Assembly (NCBI GenBank): GCA_002367335.1
Contig: DFBI01000210.1
Coordinates: 1-21,221 of the forward strand
Reading direction: 5' to 3'
DNA from: Syntrophaceae bacterium UBA3084
GTDB lineage: Bacteria > Desulfobacterota > Syntrophia > Syntrophales > UBA6807
Length of the DNA stretch: 21,221 nucleotides
The notes under the pieces are model-generated. The model was not told where the DNA came from and did no database searches. It saw nothing but the letters and a program-made list of their open reading frames with translations. Shown here one piece after another: positions 1 to 5,960 of the stretch; the stretch's first letter is position 1, and every line of letters begins with the position of its first letter. Both the position numbers and the translations under genes were made by a program.

Positions 1-956
1 GTGCCTGCAAAAGCGCATACCAAAAGAAAAAGGGACGATTTGGGAAGATGAAAATTGGTTATGAGTCTGTCCACCTTTTTAAACTGATAACCGGGATGAA
101 TAAAAAGATTGGTATACCCGGATGATGATTTTACCTTTCCCTGCCGGTCAGTTAGTGATTCAAGTACTCTTGTTGAGGTTGTTCCGACGGCTGTCAACCT
201 TTTTGCTTTGTTTACAATATCTGCGGTTTCTTTGCTTAATTCAAAATATTCATTATCCATTAGGTGGTCTTCCACATGAAGCGTTTCTATGGGGAGAAAA
301 GTTCCGTATCCTACGTGCAGCGTTATCGGTGCAATCTGAACTTCGTGATCTCTCATTTTCTTCAGGATTTCTTTGGAAAAGTGCAGACCGGCTGTAGGCG
401 CAGCTACCGAACCCGGCATTCTGGCGTAAACTGTCTGATATCGTGTAAGATCATGAAGATTTGCCCCATGTGTTTTATCCCTTTTAATATAAGGAGGAAG
501 AGGCGCCCTTCCGTATTTCTCGAGAAAATGTTCAAAACTAACTTCCGTTTGAAAATTGAGAAGCCATTTCTTGTCCGATATTCTTTTAGTGATTTTGGCT
601 GAGGATTTTTCGCCGAAAACGATCTCAGTTCCAATTTTAACTCTTTTTGCAGGGCGCAGCAGCACTTCCCATATTTGAAAATGAGGAGATCCTTCATCTT
701 TTCTTGAAAGAAGGAGAATTTCAATCATTCCTCCCGTCGGTTTTTTTCCAAACAATCTTGCCGGGATCACCTTGGAATCATTAATGATCAGAGTGTCATC
801 CTTATTCAAGTAGCCAGAAATATCGCGGAAATATCCGCACTTTATGGATCTCTGTTTTCTGTTTACAATCATCATCCGTGCCTCATCACGTGGTTCGCAC
901 GGATATTGGGCTATTAATGCTTGCGGAAGTTTAAAATCAAAATCTTCAGTCTTCAT
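1..956 (-). CDS. queA: S-adenosylmethionine:tRNA ribosyltransferase-isomerase QueA (3' end off window)
   Basis: QueA transfers and isomerises the ribosyl part of SAM onto 7-aminomethyl-7-deazaguanine at tRNA position 34, giving epoxyqueuosine. Translating the minus strand from the ATG at 956 gives an uninterrupted reading of 318 codons to the window edge; because no stop lies inside the window, an ORF caller that requires one would miss it. It begins MKTEDFDFKLPQALIAQYP and contains the family blocks LIINDSKVIPARL, GRAPLPPYIKR, YQTVYARMPGSVAAPTAGLH, GYGTFLPI and NFHLPKSSLFLLV. QueA is usually about 340 residues, so only the last 20-30 are missing. A GGAA stretch precedes the ATG. The gene follows the DUF2065 gene after a 57-bp gap on the same strand. 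Identification is very secure. Confidence 0.97.
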   Translation of the reverse strand, partial: MKTEDFDFKLPQALIAQYPCEPRDEARMMIVNRKQRSIKCGYFRDISGYLNKDDTLIINDSKVIPARLFGKKPTGGMIEILLLSRKDEGSPHFQIWEVLLRPAKRVKIGTEIVFGEKSSAKITKRISDKKWLLNFQTEVSFEHFLEKYGRAPLPPYIKRDKTHGANLHDLTRYQTVYARMPGSVAAPTAGLHFSKEILKKMRDHEVQIAPITLHVGYGTFLPIETLHVEDHLMDNEYFELSKETADIVNKAKRLTAVGTTSTRVLESLTDRQGKVKSSSGYTNLFIHPGYQFKKVDRLITNFHLPKSSLFLLVCAFAG

Positions 957-1013
957 AATAATTCCAATAGCTTAACAGCCACAATGTTTGTGTACGTCTG
1001 CGTGGGTCTGTGG

Positions 1014-1199
1014 CTAATTCTTTCCGAAATAAACAAGCATCAGACCGCCAAGAACGGAAAAGAATCCAAAGATTCTCAGTGTACCGTCGGGGATTTCAGA
1101 CACTTTTAAAAGGTAGGTTTTAATCTGTTCGGGAAAGGCAAAATAGGGGAGCCCCTCGATTATCAAAACCATTCCAAGAACGCAAAGAAAAAATTTCAT
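1014..1199 (-). CDS. DUF2065 (YjeT-like) small membrane protein
   Basis: A 61-residue protein with two hydrophobic segments (about residues 2-17 and 43-58) around a short polar stretch with FPEQIKTYL and LRIFGFFSVLGGL. This matches the DUF2065/YjeT family of small inner-membrane proteins, whose function is unknown. An upstream TTG at 1208 would add three residues; I prefer the ATG at 1199 because an AAGGA lies about 10 nt upstream and the family starts at this point. It lies between mazG and queA on the same strand and may be co-transcribed with them. In enterobacteria the family member sits near hflKC, so no functional inference is drawn from this context. Confidence 0.85.
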   Translation of the reverse strand: MKFFLCVLGMVLIIEGLPYFAFPEQIKTYLLKVSEIPDGTLRIFGFFSVLGGLMLVYFGKN

Positions 1200-1363
1200 T
1201 GTTATCAAATCCTTAATGTCATTAACTTACGTGATTATTAATCACACTACGAACACGAAGACCACAAAAACATTTTTTTCTCTTTGCGTCCTTTGTTTTC
1301 CTCGTGGCAAAAAATGTCACAGAAAGTGCCGTTGAGTATTCTTAAGTTACCGGCATTCATCGA
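1200..1363. repeat. Intergenic region with a CACGAAG-type inverted repeat
   Basis: The gap between mazG and the DUF2065 gene holds an imperfect inverted repeat at about 1241-1307. Its left end reads ATCACACTACGAACACGAAG and its right end carries CTCGTGG, with a T-rich centre. The ends resemble those of the elements at 2621-2798 and 11256-11308. There is no ORF of note, and the T-rich stretch is not placed like a terminator tail. Confidence 0.45.
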
Positions 1364-2179
1364 CTATGTTTCGTTTTTCTTAGATTGATCCCAGAGGCGA
1401 TCCATTTCTGTAAGAGTGGTTTCAAAAAGATCTTTGCCTTCATATTTCAGCTTCTTTTCGATATAAGAAAATCTCTTAATAAATTTGTTTGTGGTGGATC
1501 TGAGCGCATCTTCAGGATCAACGTTGATAAACCTGCATAAATTTACCAGGGTGAAAAAGATGTCACCTGTTTCATCTTTTATTTGCTTTTCATTTTTGCT
1601 GTGAATGGCCGCCTTAAGCTCTTGCATTTCCTCTTCAATCTTTTTAATAACGCCTTCTGTATTTTTCCAGTCAAAACCTGCTCCCGATGCTTTTTCAGTA
1701 ATCTTTTTTGCCGTTAAGAGGGATGGCATGGAGCGCGGAATATTTTGGAGCAGGAAGCCCTCTTTATGTATTTTACCTTCCTTGTATTTTTTTATATCTT
1801 CCCAGTTAGATTTAATTTCCTCGACATTTTTGACCTTTTTGTTGCCAAAAACATGTGGGTGCCGTCGGATCATCTTCACTGAAATTTCTTTTATTACATC
1901 ATATATATCAAATTCACCGGTTTCCTCAGAGATTTTTGCCAAAAAAAGAATCTGAAAGAGAAGATCACCAAGTTCTTCTTTCAGATCATCAGGTGTGCCC
2001 ATATCAATTGCGTCAAAGACCTCGTAAGCCTCTTCTATTAGATATTTTGCCACGTCTTCCTTGTTCTGCTGCATGTCCCACATACATCCGCCGGGAGACC
2101 TTAACTTATTGATTATTTCTATTATTTTCTCGAAATTCCATTCGCAGTGTTGTTTCAATTTTTGACTCTTTAGTGACAA
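1364..2179 (-). CDS. mazG: MazG-family nucleoside triphosphate pyrophosphohydrolase
   Basis: MazG hydrolyses (d)NTPs to the monophosphate and pyrophosphate, acting as house-cleaning or as a regulator of alarmone levels. The 271 residues match the usual two-domain length (E. coli about 263). Domain 1 (about 20-110) has the metal-binding E50xxE53 and E69xxD72 in IEEAYEV and EELGDLL. Domain 2 (about 165-250) has IEEEMQEL and DETGDIFFTLVN. The hallmark GGCPWD reads GGCMWD here, a small departure. The start is a TTG at 2179 with AGGA 4 nt upstream; no suitable ATG lies nearby, and the N-terminus aligns with family members from here. It is transcribed divergently from the biotin carrier gene. Confidence 0.94.
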   Translation of the reverse strand: MSLKSQKLKQHCEWNFEKIIEIINKLRSPGGCMWDMQQNKEDVAKYLIEEAYEVFDAIDMGTPDDLKEELGDLLFQILFLAKISEETGEFDIYDVIKEISVKMIRRHPHVFGNKKVKNVEEIKSNWEDIKKYKEGKIHKEGFLLQNIPRSMPSLLTAKKITEKASGAGFDWKNTEGVIKKIEEEMQELKAAIHSKNEKQIKDETGDIFFTLVNLCRFINVDPEDALRSTTNKFIKRFSYIEKKLKYEGKDLFETTLTEMDRLWDQSKKNET

Positions 2180-2252
2180 ATTTTCCTATGTCTAGCATGA
2201 ATGAAATGATCTGTCAAAACCCCAGTATTTTTGTCACACACTTAATTTTATC

Positions 2253-2282
2253 TTGACATTTCCGGGAATAAAGTAATATGTT
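2253..2282 (+). promoter_or_regulatory. Candidate sigma-70 promoter for the biotin carrier gene
   Basis: A perfect TTGACA (2253-2258) is followed after 18 nt by TATGTT (2277-2282). Transcription would start about 45 nt upstream of the ATG, which has a strong AAAGGAGG ribosome-binding site ending 8 nt before it. The -10 is imperfect (4 of 6) and an overlapping TAATAT gives a 15-nt spacing, so this is a prediction from sequence only. Confidence 0.45.
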
Positions 2283-2333
2283 GCCAGACTTCGAGTGATG
2301 TAAAGTTAAATAAAGATAAAGGAGGATGTATAA

Positions 2334-2546
2334 ATGGCGGATGTGTTAGCTCCCATGCCGGGAACGATTTTAGAGGTTATTACGCAGGTTGGAGATAAGG
2401 TGAGCGCAGACGATGAGCTGGTTATTCTAGAAGCAATGAAAATGGAAAATCCCATTGTTGCTCCTTCAGATGGTACCGTTAAAGAAATAAAAGTAGGAGA
2501 AGGTGATAAAGTAGATACAAGTCAGGTACTGGTTGTACTTGAATAA
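2334..2546 (+). CDS. Stand-alone biotin carboxyl carrier protein (biotinyl domain)
   Basis: A 70-residue protein made only of the biotinyl/lipoyl fold. The biotinylation motif EAMKMEN places the modified lysine at K36. The N-terminal LAPMPGTI and C-terminal VAPSDGTV and VDTSQVLVVLE are typical of the carrier domain at the C-terminus of pyruvate carboxylase, oxaloacetate decarboxylase alpha and acyl-CoA carboxylases. It lacks the proline/alanine-rich N-terminal region of AccB. It carries CO2 between a biotin carboxylase or decarboxylase and a carboxyltransferase. No such partner is adjacent; the nearest is the carboxyltransferase at 16278-17678, which itself has no biotin domain. A strong AAAGGAGG site precedes the ATG. 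The parent enzyme is not certain. Confidence 0.93.
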   Translation: MADVLAPMPGTILEVITQVGDKVSADDELVILEAMKMENPIVAPSDGTVKEIKVGEGDKVDTSQVLVVLE

Positions 2547-2564
2547 TCTCTTTATCGTTGTCTG

Positions 2565-2620
2565 AAAAAAATATGCCGGAATAGCCATTTTTATCTCAGG
2601 TTAGTTTGGCATATTTTTTT
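2565..2620 (+). terminator. Candidate intrinsic terminator after the biotin carrier gene
   Basis: The arms AAAAAAATATGCC (2565-2577) and GGCATATTTTTTT (2608-2620) are perfectly complementary, and the 3' arm ends in seven T. The loop is long (30 nt) and the stem AT-rich, so efficiency is uncertain. It lies 19 nt after the stop codon and makes the 70-residue carrier a likely single-gene transcript. Confidence 0.6.
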
Positions 2621-2798
2621 ATCACCAAAGTACGAAAACACGAAAAAGAAAATGTAATCCACAGATTTCGCAGATTACACGGATGACCCCGATCATTTTA
2701 AGGACGATGTGAAATCTATAAAGTTTAATTTTCAGTAGCTTGATGCGATAGAAAAGATAAATATTAATTTTCAGTCCCTAAATTCGTGCTTTCGTGAT
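2621..2798. repeat. 178-bp MITE-like element with CACGAA inverted ends
   Basis: The left end ATCACCAAAGTACGAA (2621-2636) matches the reverse complement of the right end (2783-2798) at 14 of 16 positions. Inside is a smaller inverted repeat, GTAATC (2654-2659) and GATTAC (2673-2678), in a sequence of the CCACAGATT...GATTACACGGAT kind. No coding frame is evident. Related ends occur at 1241-1307 and 11256-11308. No transposase is present, so mobility is only inferred; no clear target-site duplication was seen. Confidence 0.55.
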
Positions 2799-2868
2799 TG
2801 TTTTTAATTTAAGAATATATGACAATATTAAAAAGTTAATGTACAGTGAAGTTGAAAAGGGGAATAGT

Positions 2869-3201
2869 ATGGGCAAGGAAGATTTGTTGGTTCATGTAAA
2901 TGACAGTAATTTTGAAGAAGAAGTTATCAAATCTGCAAAAGCTGTCTTAATCGATTTGTGGGCGCCGTGGTGTGGTCCCTGTCTTGCTATAGCGCCTATT
3001 GTAGAGGAGCTTGCGGAGGAATATAAAGATAAAATCAAGGTAGTGAAACTCAACGTTGATGAAAGCCCGGCTACTGCAACGGCTTATGGTGTAAGAAGTA
3101 TACCGACCCTCATGTTGTTTAAAGACGGTAAGCCTCATGATACTTTAATTGGTCTTGTGCCTAAGGAACGCCTTGAAGAATTTATTAAGAAAGTGTTATA
3201 A
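2869..3201 (+). CDS. trxA: Thioredoxin
   Basis: A 110-residue thioredoxin, the general cytoplasmic protein disulfide reductant. The active site WCGPC gives catalytic C35 and C38, and the cis-proline loop is SIPT (P79). KAVLIDLWAPWC and IPTLMLFKDGKP are classic family blocks. The ATG at 2869 is chosen because AAGGGG lies about 7 nt upstream and the length then equals that of ordinary thioredoxins; an upstream start at 2794 would add 25 unrelated residues. No thioredoxin reductase is adjacent. The bamD gene follows after 49 bp on the same strand. The symbol is by family; the genome may carry other thioredoxins. Confidence 0.94.
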   Translation: MGKEDLLVHVNDSNFEEEVIKSAKAVLIDLWAPWCGPCLAIAPIVEELAEEYKDKIKVVKLNVDESPATATAYGVRSIPTLMLFKDGKPHDTLIGLVPKERLEEFIKKVL

Positions 3202-3250
3202 AATTAACGGGAAATGACAAAACCCAAACATCAATAAGGAATCAATAAAA

Positions 3251-3934
3251 GTGCATTTTAGACATGTAAAAATTTTTCTTCTCATAGTTGCTCTTATTTC
3301 AATACTGTTTGGATGTGCCTGGTTTAGCAGAGAATCTATTGGCCGTGGCACTCCGGAAGCCATATACCAGAAAGGATATGAAAATTATCACAAAGAAAAG
3401 TATAAAAAGGCGATTGAATCTTTTCAAAGAGTGCAGGAAGAATATCCGTTAAGTAAATTGGCAATAATGGCTGAGATAGGAATTGCCGATGCATTCTTCA
3501 GCAACGGGGATTATCTGGAAGCAGAAATGAGTTATGAAGATTTTATGAATATGCATCCTAATTATGAGAATCTTCCTTATATTATGTATCAAGTTGGAAT
3601 GTGCCACTACAAACATATGAGTGGCATAGACAGAGATCAATCTGAAGCACAAAAAGCAAGGGGAAAATTTGAAAGACTTATTACACGCTTTCCCAGCAGC
3701 AAGTTTTCTTTTATGGCAGAAAAGAGGCTAAGAGAATGCAGAAGAAGGCTTGGTGAGCATGAATTTTATGTAGGTCAGTTCTATTTCGAAATAAAGAAAT
3801 ATAATGCCGCCCTGAAGAGATTTGAAACTGTTTCAAAACAATATGCGAATCTTGGGATGGATTACAAGACAAGTTATTTTATCAGGGAAACAAAGAGGCT
3901 TATTGCAGAAGAAACAAATCAGAAGTCGGAATAA
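3251..3934 (+). CDS. bamD: Outer membrane assembly lipoprotein BamD
   Basis: BamD is the essential lipoprotein partner of BamA in inserting beta-barrel proteins into the outer membrane. The 227-residue product starts with a lipoprotein signal peptide with lipobox LFGC (C22 lipidated). It continues as TPR-like helices, for example YQKGYENYHKEKYKKAIESF, a second repeat around EAEMSYEDFMNMHPNYENLP, the family's inserted segment MSGIDRDQSEAQKA, and HEFYVGQFYFEIKKYNAALK near the C-terminus. These match BamD/ComL (E. coli 245 residues). The start is a GTG at 3251 with AAGGA upstream; no in-frame ATG exists before the hydrophobic segment. It indicates a Gram-negative envelope. It ends 51 bp before a convergent gene. 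Confidence 0.9.
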   Translation: MHFRHVKIFLLIVALISILFGCAWFSRESIGRGTPEAIYQKGYENYHKEKYKKAIESFQRVQEEYPLSKLAIMAEIGIADAFFSNGDYLEAEMSYEDFMNMHPNYENLPYIMYQVGMCHYKHMSGIDRDQSEAQKARGKFERLITRFPSSKFSFMAEKRLRECRRRLGEHEFYVGQFYFEIKKYNAALKRFETVSKQYANLGMDYKTSYFIRETKRLIAEETNQKSE

Positions 3935-3959
3935 AAACATTATGTACTGCTAATAAATT

Positions 3960-3976
3960 GCTGACCCCTGACCCCT
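3960..3976. repeat. Short heptad repeat (CTGACCC)n
   Basis: Two consecutive CTGACCC heptads plus CTG lie between the convergent ends of bamD and the P-loop kinase gene, 9-10 nt before the kinase stop codon. The 7-bp period matches that of the larger arrays in the window, so it may be a short or decayed member. Confidence 0.4.
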
Positions 3977-3985
3977 GTTCTTCTT

Positions 3986-4588
3986 CTATCGAGTAACGCT
4001 GTCAATCACCAACCATTCATCCTCCGAATCGGAGGTAGTATCTACTACGAGATATATTATCTTCAATTCGGGGTACAATCTTTTAAGATCATCAAGATCT
4101 ACTGGCTCGAATCTTTTCTTGTTATTCAGGTAAGCCTGTTCTGTCAGGGCATTGGACTCATAGTTTTCTCTGTTTCTTTCAGATATCTTGTCAAGAGACT
4201 GTTCCTCAGGACATTGTGTCTGCTGGATAATAAATGTTTTATGATTTCTAGCGGCTATCCCGGCAGCTTTTCCCCTGAGTGATTGTGTAATGAAGGTAGC
4301 ATCAAGAATAACCCCTTCTCCCTGGGATGCGAGAGCATCTGCCATAGAAAACATTTTGTTATAAACGAGGGTTCTCTTATCCATGTCGGAGGCAATCTTT
4401 TCGCTGAAGATGTCTTCATCTTTCAGAACTTCACGGCGTATCAGGTCGGTTTGTAATATCTTGTAACTTTTAAGCCGTGCTATAATCTCCATAGTTCCGC
4501 TTTTCTTAGTTGCAGGAAGTCCGCAGGCAATCAAAACCGCATCATTTCCAATTTCCTTATCAATATATGTCTTAAAATTTTCTCTCAT
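3986..4588 (-). CDS. P-loop kinase (AAA_33/COG0645-like) with atypical Walker A
   Basis: A 200-residue predicted nucleotide-binding kinase. Its layout follows the zeta-toxin/AAA_33 family: N-terminal P-loop at 23-30, LQTDLIRREVL near 45-55, GVILDATFITQSLRGKAA around 92-110 and a C-terminal SERN...ESNALTEQAYLNNKKRFEP lid. The P-loop reads GLPATKKS where the family has GLPGTGKS, so the glycine before the catalytic lysine is itself lysine; ATP binding may be altered. It lies 100 bp downstream of the phosphotransferase-like gene on the same strand. In many proteobacteria the two domains form one protein of about 500-550 residues, in this order. GGAG sits 8 nt before the ATG. The substrate is unknown. 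Confidence 0.8.
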   Translation of the reverse strand: MRENFKTYIDKEIGNDAVLIACGLPATKKSGTMEIIARLKSYKILQTDLIRREVLKDEDIFSEKIASDMDKRTLVYNKMFSMADALASQGEGVILDATFITQSLRGKAAGIAARNHKTFIIQQTQCPEEQSLDKISERNRENYESNALTEQAYLNNKKRFEPVDLDDLKRLYPELKIIYLVVDTTSDSEDEWLVIDSVTR

Positions 4589-4617
4589 GTAAAAACTCCA
4601 TTTTTTGCAGAATAGAG

Positions 4618-4687
4618 TACAAGGTGCAAGGACAAAGGATCAAGGCTCAAGGAAAAACCTTTGACCTTTTGCCTTTATCCTTTAACC
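4618..4687. repeat. Heptad array 1 (5+5 units) between the two kinase genes
   Basis: Five consecutive 7-mers ending in AAGG (TACAAGG to CTCAAGG, 4618-4652) are followed without a phase break by five 7-mers ending in CC (AAAAACC to TTTAACC, 4653-4687). The turn is GG-AAAAA-CC. The arms are inverted copies that pair at the four constant bases of each unit and mismatch at the three variable ones. On the minus strand the next in-phase unit, CTGAAGG, contains the TGA stop of the upstream phosphotransferase-like gene. Confidence 0.85.
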
Positions 4688-4688
4688 T

Positions 4689-5693
4689 TCAGTTTACATA
4701 CTCATATGCAAGATCGTAATATTTCTTTGCGTTTCTGAAAGCATTTTCTCTGTCTGAATCGCCGATGCTCTCATCATCAAGCATGAAAGATGTAACTTTT
4801 GCCCTGACATATGCCCGGTAAACCTTATAGAAAAGAAGCATTTCTTTCATCCCGGTATCTCCGGAAGCTTTAATATATGCATCTACGAAAGTATTGCCAA
4901 GCTCATTCTTGCCATTATAATCGAGATCCATTGACAAAAATGCGACATCAGATGCGACATCACCGAAACGAAACCGCTCGTTAAATTCTATACAATCGAA
5001 TATAAATATATTGTTGTCCTCTATGCATATATGCTGCAGGTGGAGATCACCGTGGCAATCCTTTATACAGCCCTGCTCTATCCTCTTATCGAACAGGGCC
5101 TTATTATTCTTCATGAAGGTTTTGCTCCACCGTTCTATGGCATTGAAGACCTTATCAGATACTGGCCTCCCGATATACTTTCTTGTTTGGTCAAAATTTT
5201 CTATTACATTGGTGGATATTGTGTCCAGTTTGCCGAATGATTGCGATTTTTTGTCACTTGGTATACTTTTGTACACTCTTGCGAGATGTTTACCCACACG
5301 TTTCATTGTATCTTTTGTTACCTTGTCCGATTCTAAAAGTTTGTAAAGCATGTGATTTTCATTTATCCGCGTCATCTTGAGAGCATACTCTATGATATTG
5401 GATTTATTATTGAGAATAAGAGTTCCGTTCAACTCTGATATTGGGATAACACCGAGGTACACATCAGGGGAGAACCGTTTGTTCAGCCTGAGCTCCTCAT
5501 TAACGTAAAAACGTCTTTTCTCTAAGGTAGTAAAATCGAGAAAACCAAAATCGACAGGTTTTTTTATCTTATACACCAGATCTCCAGAGATAAAGATAAA
5601 AGAAATATGGGTCTGAATAAGTTCGACAGAGTCTGGTTTATGTGGGTAAAATTCAGGTTTCATCATCGATCCAACAAGTTTCGGATGGGTCAT
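4689..5693 (-). CDS. Aminoglycoside-phosphotransferase-like kinase (COG2187)
   Basis: A 334-residue protein kinase-fold phosphotransferase. Near the N-terminus is SGDLVYKIKKPVDFGFLDFTTLEKR, where KIKK carries the ATP-anchoring lysine. The catalytic loop is CHGDLHLQHICI and the metal-binding segment IFIFDCIEFNERFRFGDV, followed by SDVAFLSMDLDY. These are the signature blocks of COG2187, proteins named after aminoglycoside kinases but with no proven resistance role. The substrate is unknown. AAGGAGA sits 6 nt before the ATG. The partner P-loop domain is encoded separately 100 bp downstream. The last codons read YVN followed by a TGA that is part of heptad array 1, so the native C-terminus may have been changed. 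Confidence 0.86.
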   Translation of the reverse strand: MTHPKLVGSMMKPEFYPHKPDSVELIQTHISFIFISGDLVYKIKKPVDFGFLDFTTLEKRRFYVNEELRLNKRFSPDVYLGVIPISELNGTLILNNKSNIIEYALKMTRINENHMLYKLLESDKVTKDTMKRVGKHLARVYKSIPSDKKSQSFGKLDTISTNVIENFDQTRKYIGRPVSDKVFNAIERWSKTFMKNNKALFDKRIEQGCIKDCHGDLHLQHICIEDNNIFIFDCIEFNERFRFGDVASDVAFLSMDLDYNGKNELGNTFVDAYIKASGDTGMKEMLLFYKVYRAYVRAKVTSFMLDDESIGDSDRENAFRNAKKYYDLAYEYVN

Positions 5694-5706
5694 TATTTAT
5701 CTCCTT

Positions 5707-5825
5707 CTAAGGGCTAAGGGCAAAAGGTTAAAGGCTCAAGGTAAAAGGTTAAAGGTTAAAGGTTAAAGGCTAAAGGTTTTTCCTTGAACCTTGCACCTTG
5801 CCCCTTTGTCCTTGCCCCTTGCTCC
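5707..5825. repeat. Heptad array 2 (10+7 units) between divergent genes
   Basis: Seventeen perfectly phased 7-mers: ten with AAGG or AAGGG (CTAAGGG, CTAAGGG, CAAAAGG, then TTAAAGG-type units, 5707-5776) and seven ending in CC (TTTTTCC, TTGAACC, TTGCACC and similar, 5777-5825). The turn is GG-TTTTT-CC. The array directly abuts the AAGGAGA ribosome-binding site of the phosphotransferase-like gene and lies upstream of the divergent MORN gene. Bases 5826-5960 beyond it hold a TATAAT (5854-5859) with no convincing -35 and the MORN leader. Confidence 0.87.
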
Positions 5826-5960
5826 TTGTAACGTCACTTCGCGAATGCGGGAGTATAATACCAGTTCAAAAATTAATCTCAAGTTTTAAAATTTAAGTAT
5901 AGCTTGATATTTAATGAGATCTGGTAGAAAATAGTTAAAAACAAAAGGGAGACCAAAATA

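Larger units (their letters stand above)
2547..2868. other. Gene-free stretch between biotin carrier and thioredoxin
   Basis: These 322 bases hold the terminator at 2565-2620, the MITE-like inverted-repeat element at 2621-2798 and the thioredoxin leader. An open frame upstream of the thioredoxin ATG (from 2794) begins inside the repeat element and is not taken as coding. Confidence 0.6.

Noticed and set aside
404..724. A 106-codon minus-strand frame inside queA, suggesting a frameshifted or broken gene.
   Set aside because: The queA frame itself reads through without interruption from 956 to the window edge with all family blocks; this frame is a shadow.
2794..2868. A longer thioredoxin with 25 extra N-terminal residues.
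   Set aside because: The extension starts in the repeat element, has no ribosome-binding site, and the ATG at 2869 has a good one and gives the normal family length.
4689..5693. Antibiotic resistance gene (aminoglycoside phosphotransferase).
   Set aside because: The sequence blocks are those of the COG2187 group, which shares the fold but has no established resistance activity, and the context has no mobile or resistance genes.
5854..5859. A perfect TATAAT upstream of the MORN gene as its promoter.
   Set aside because: No acceptable -35 box lies 16-18 nt upstream and there is no extended -10, so it is not listed as a feature.
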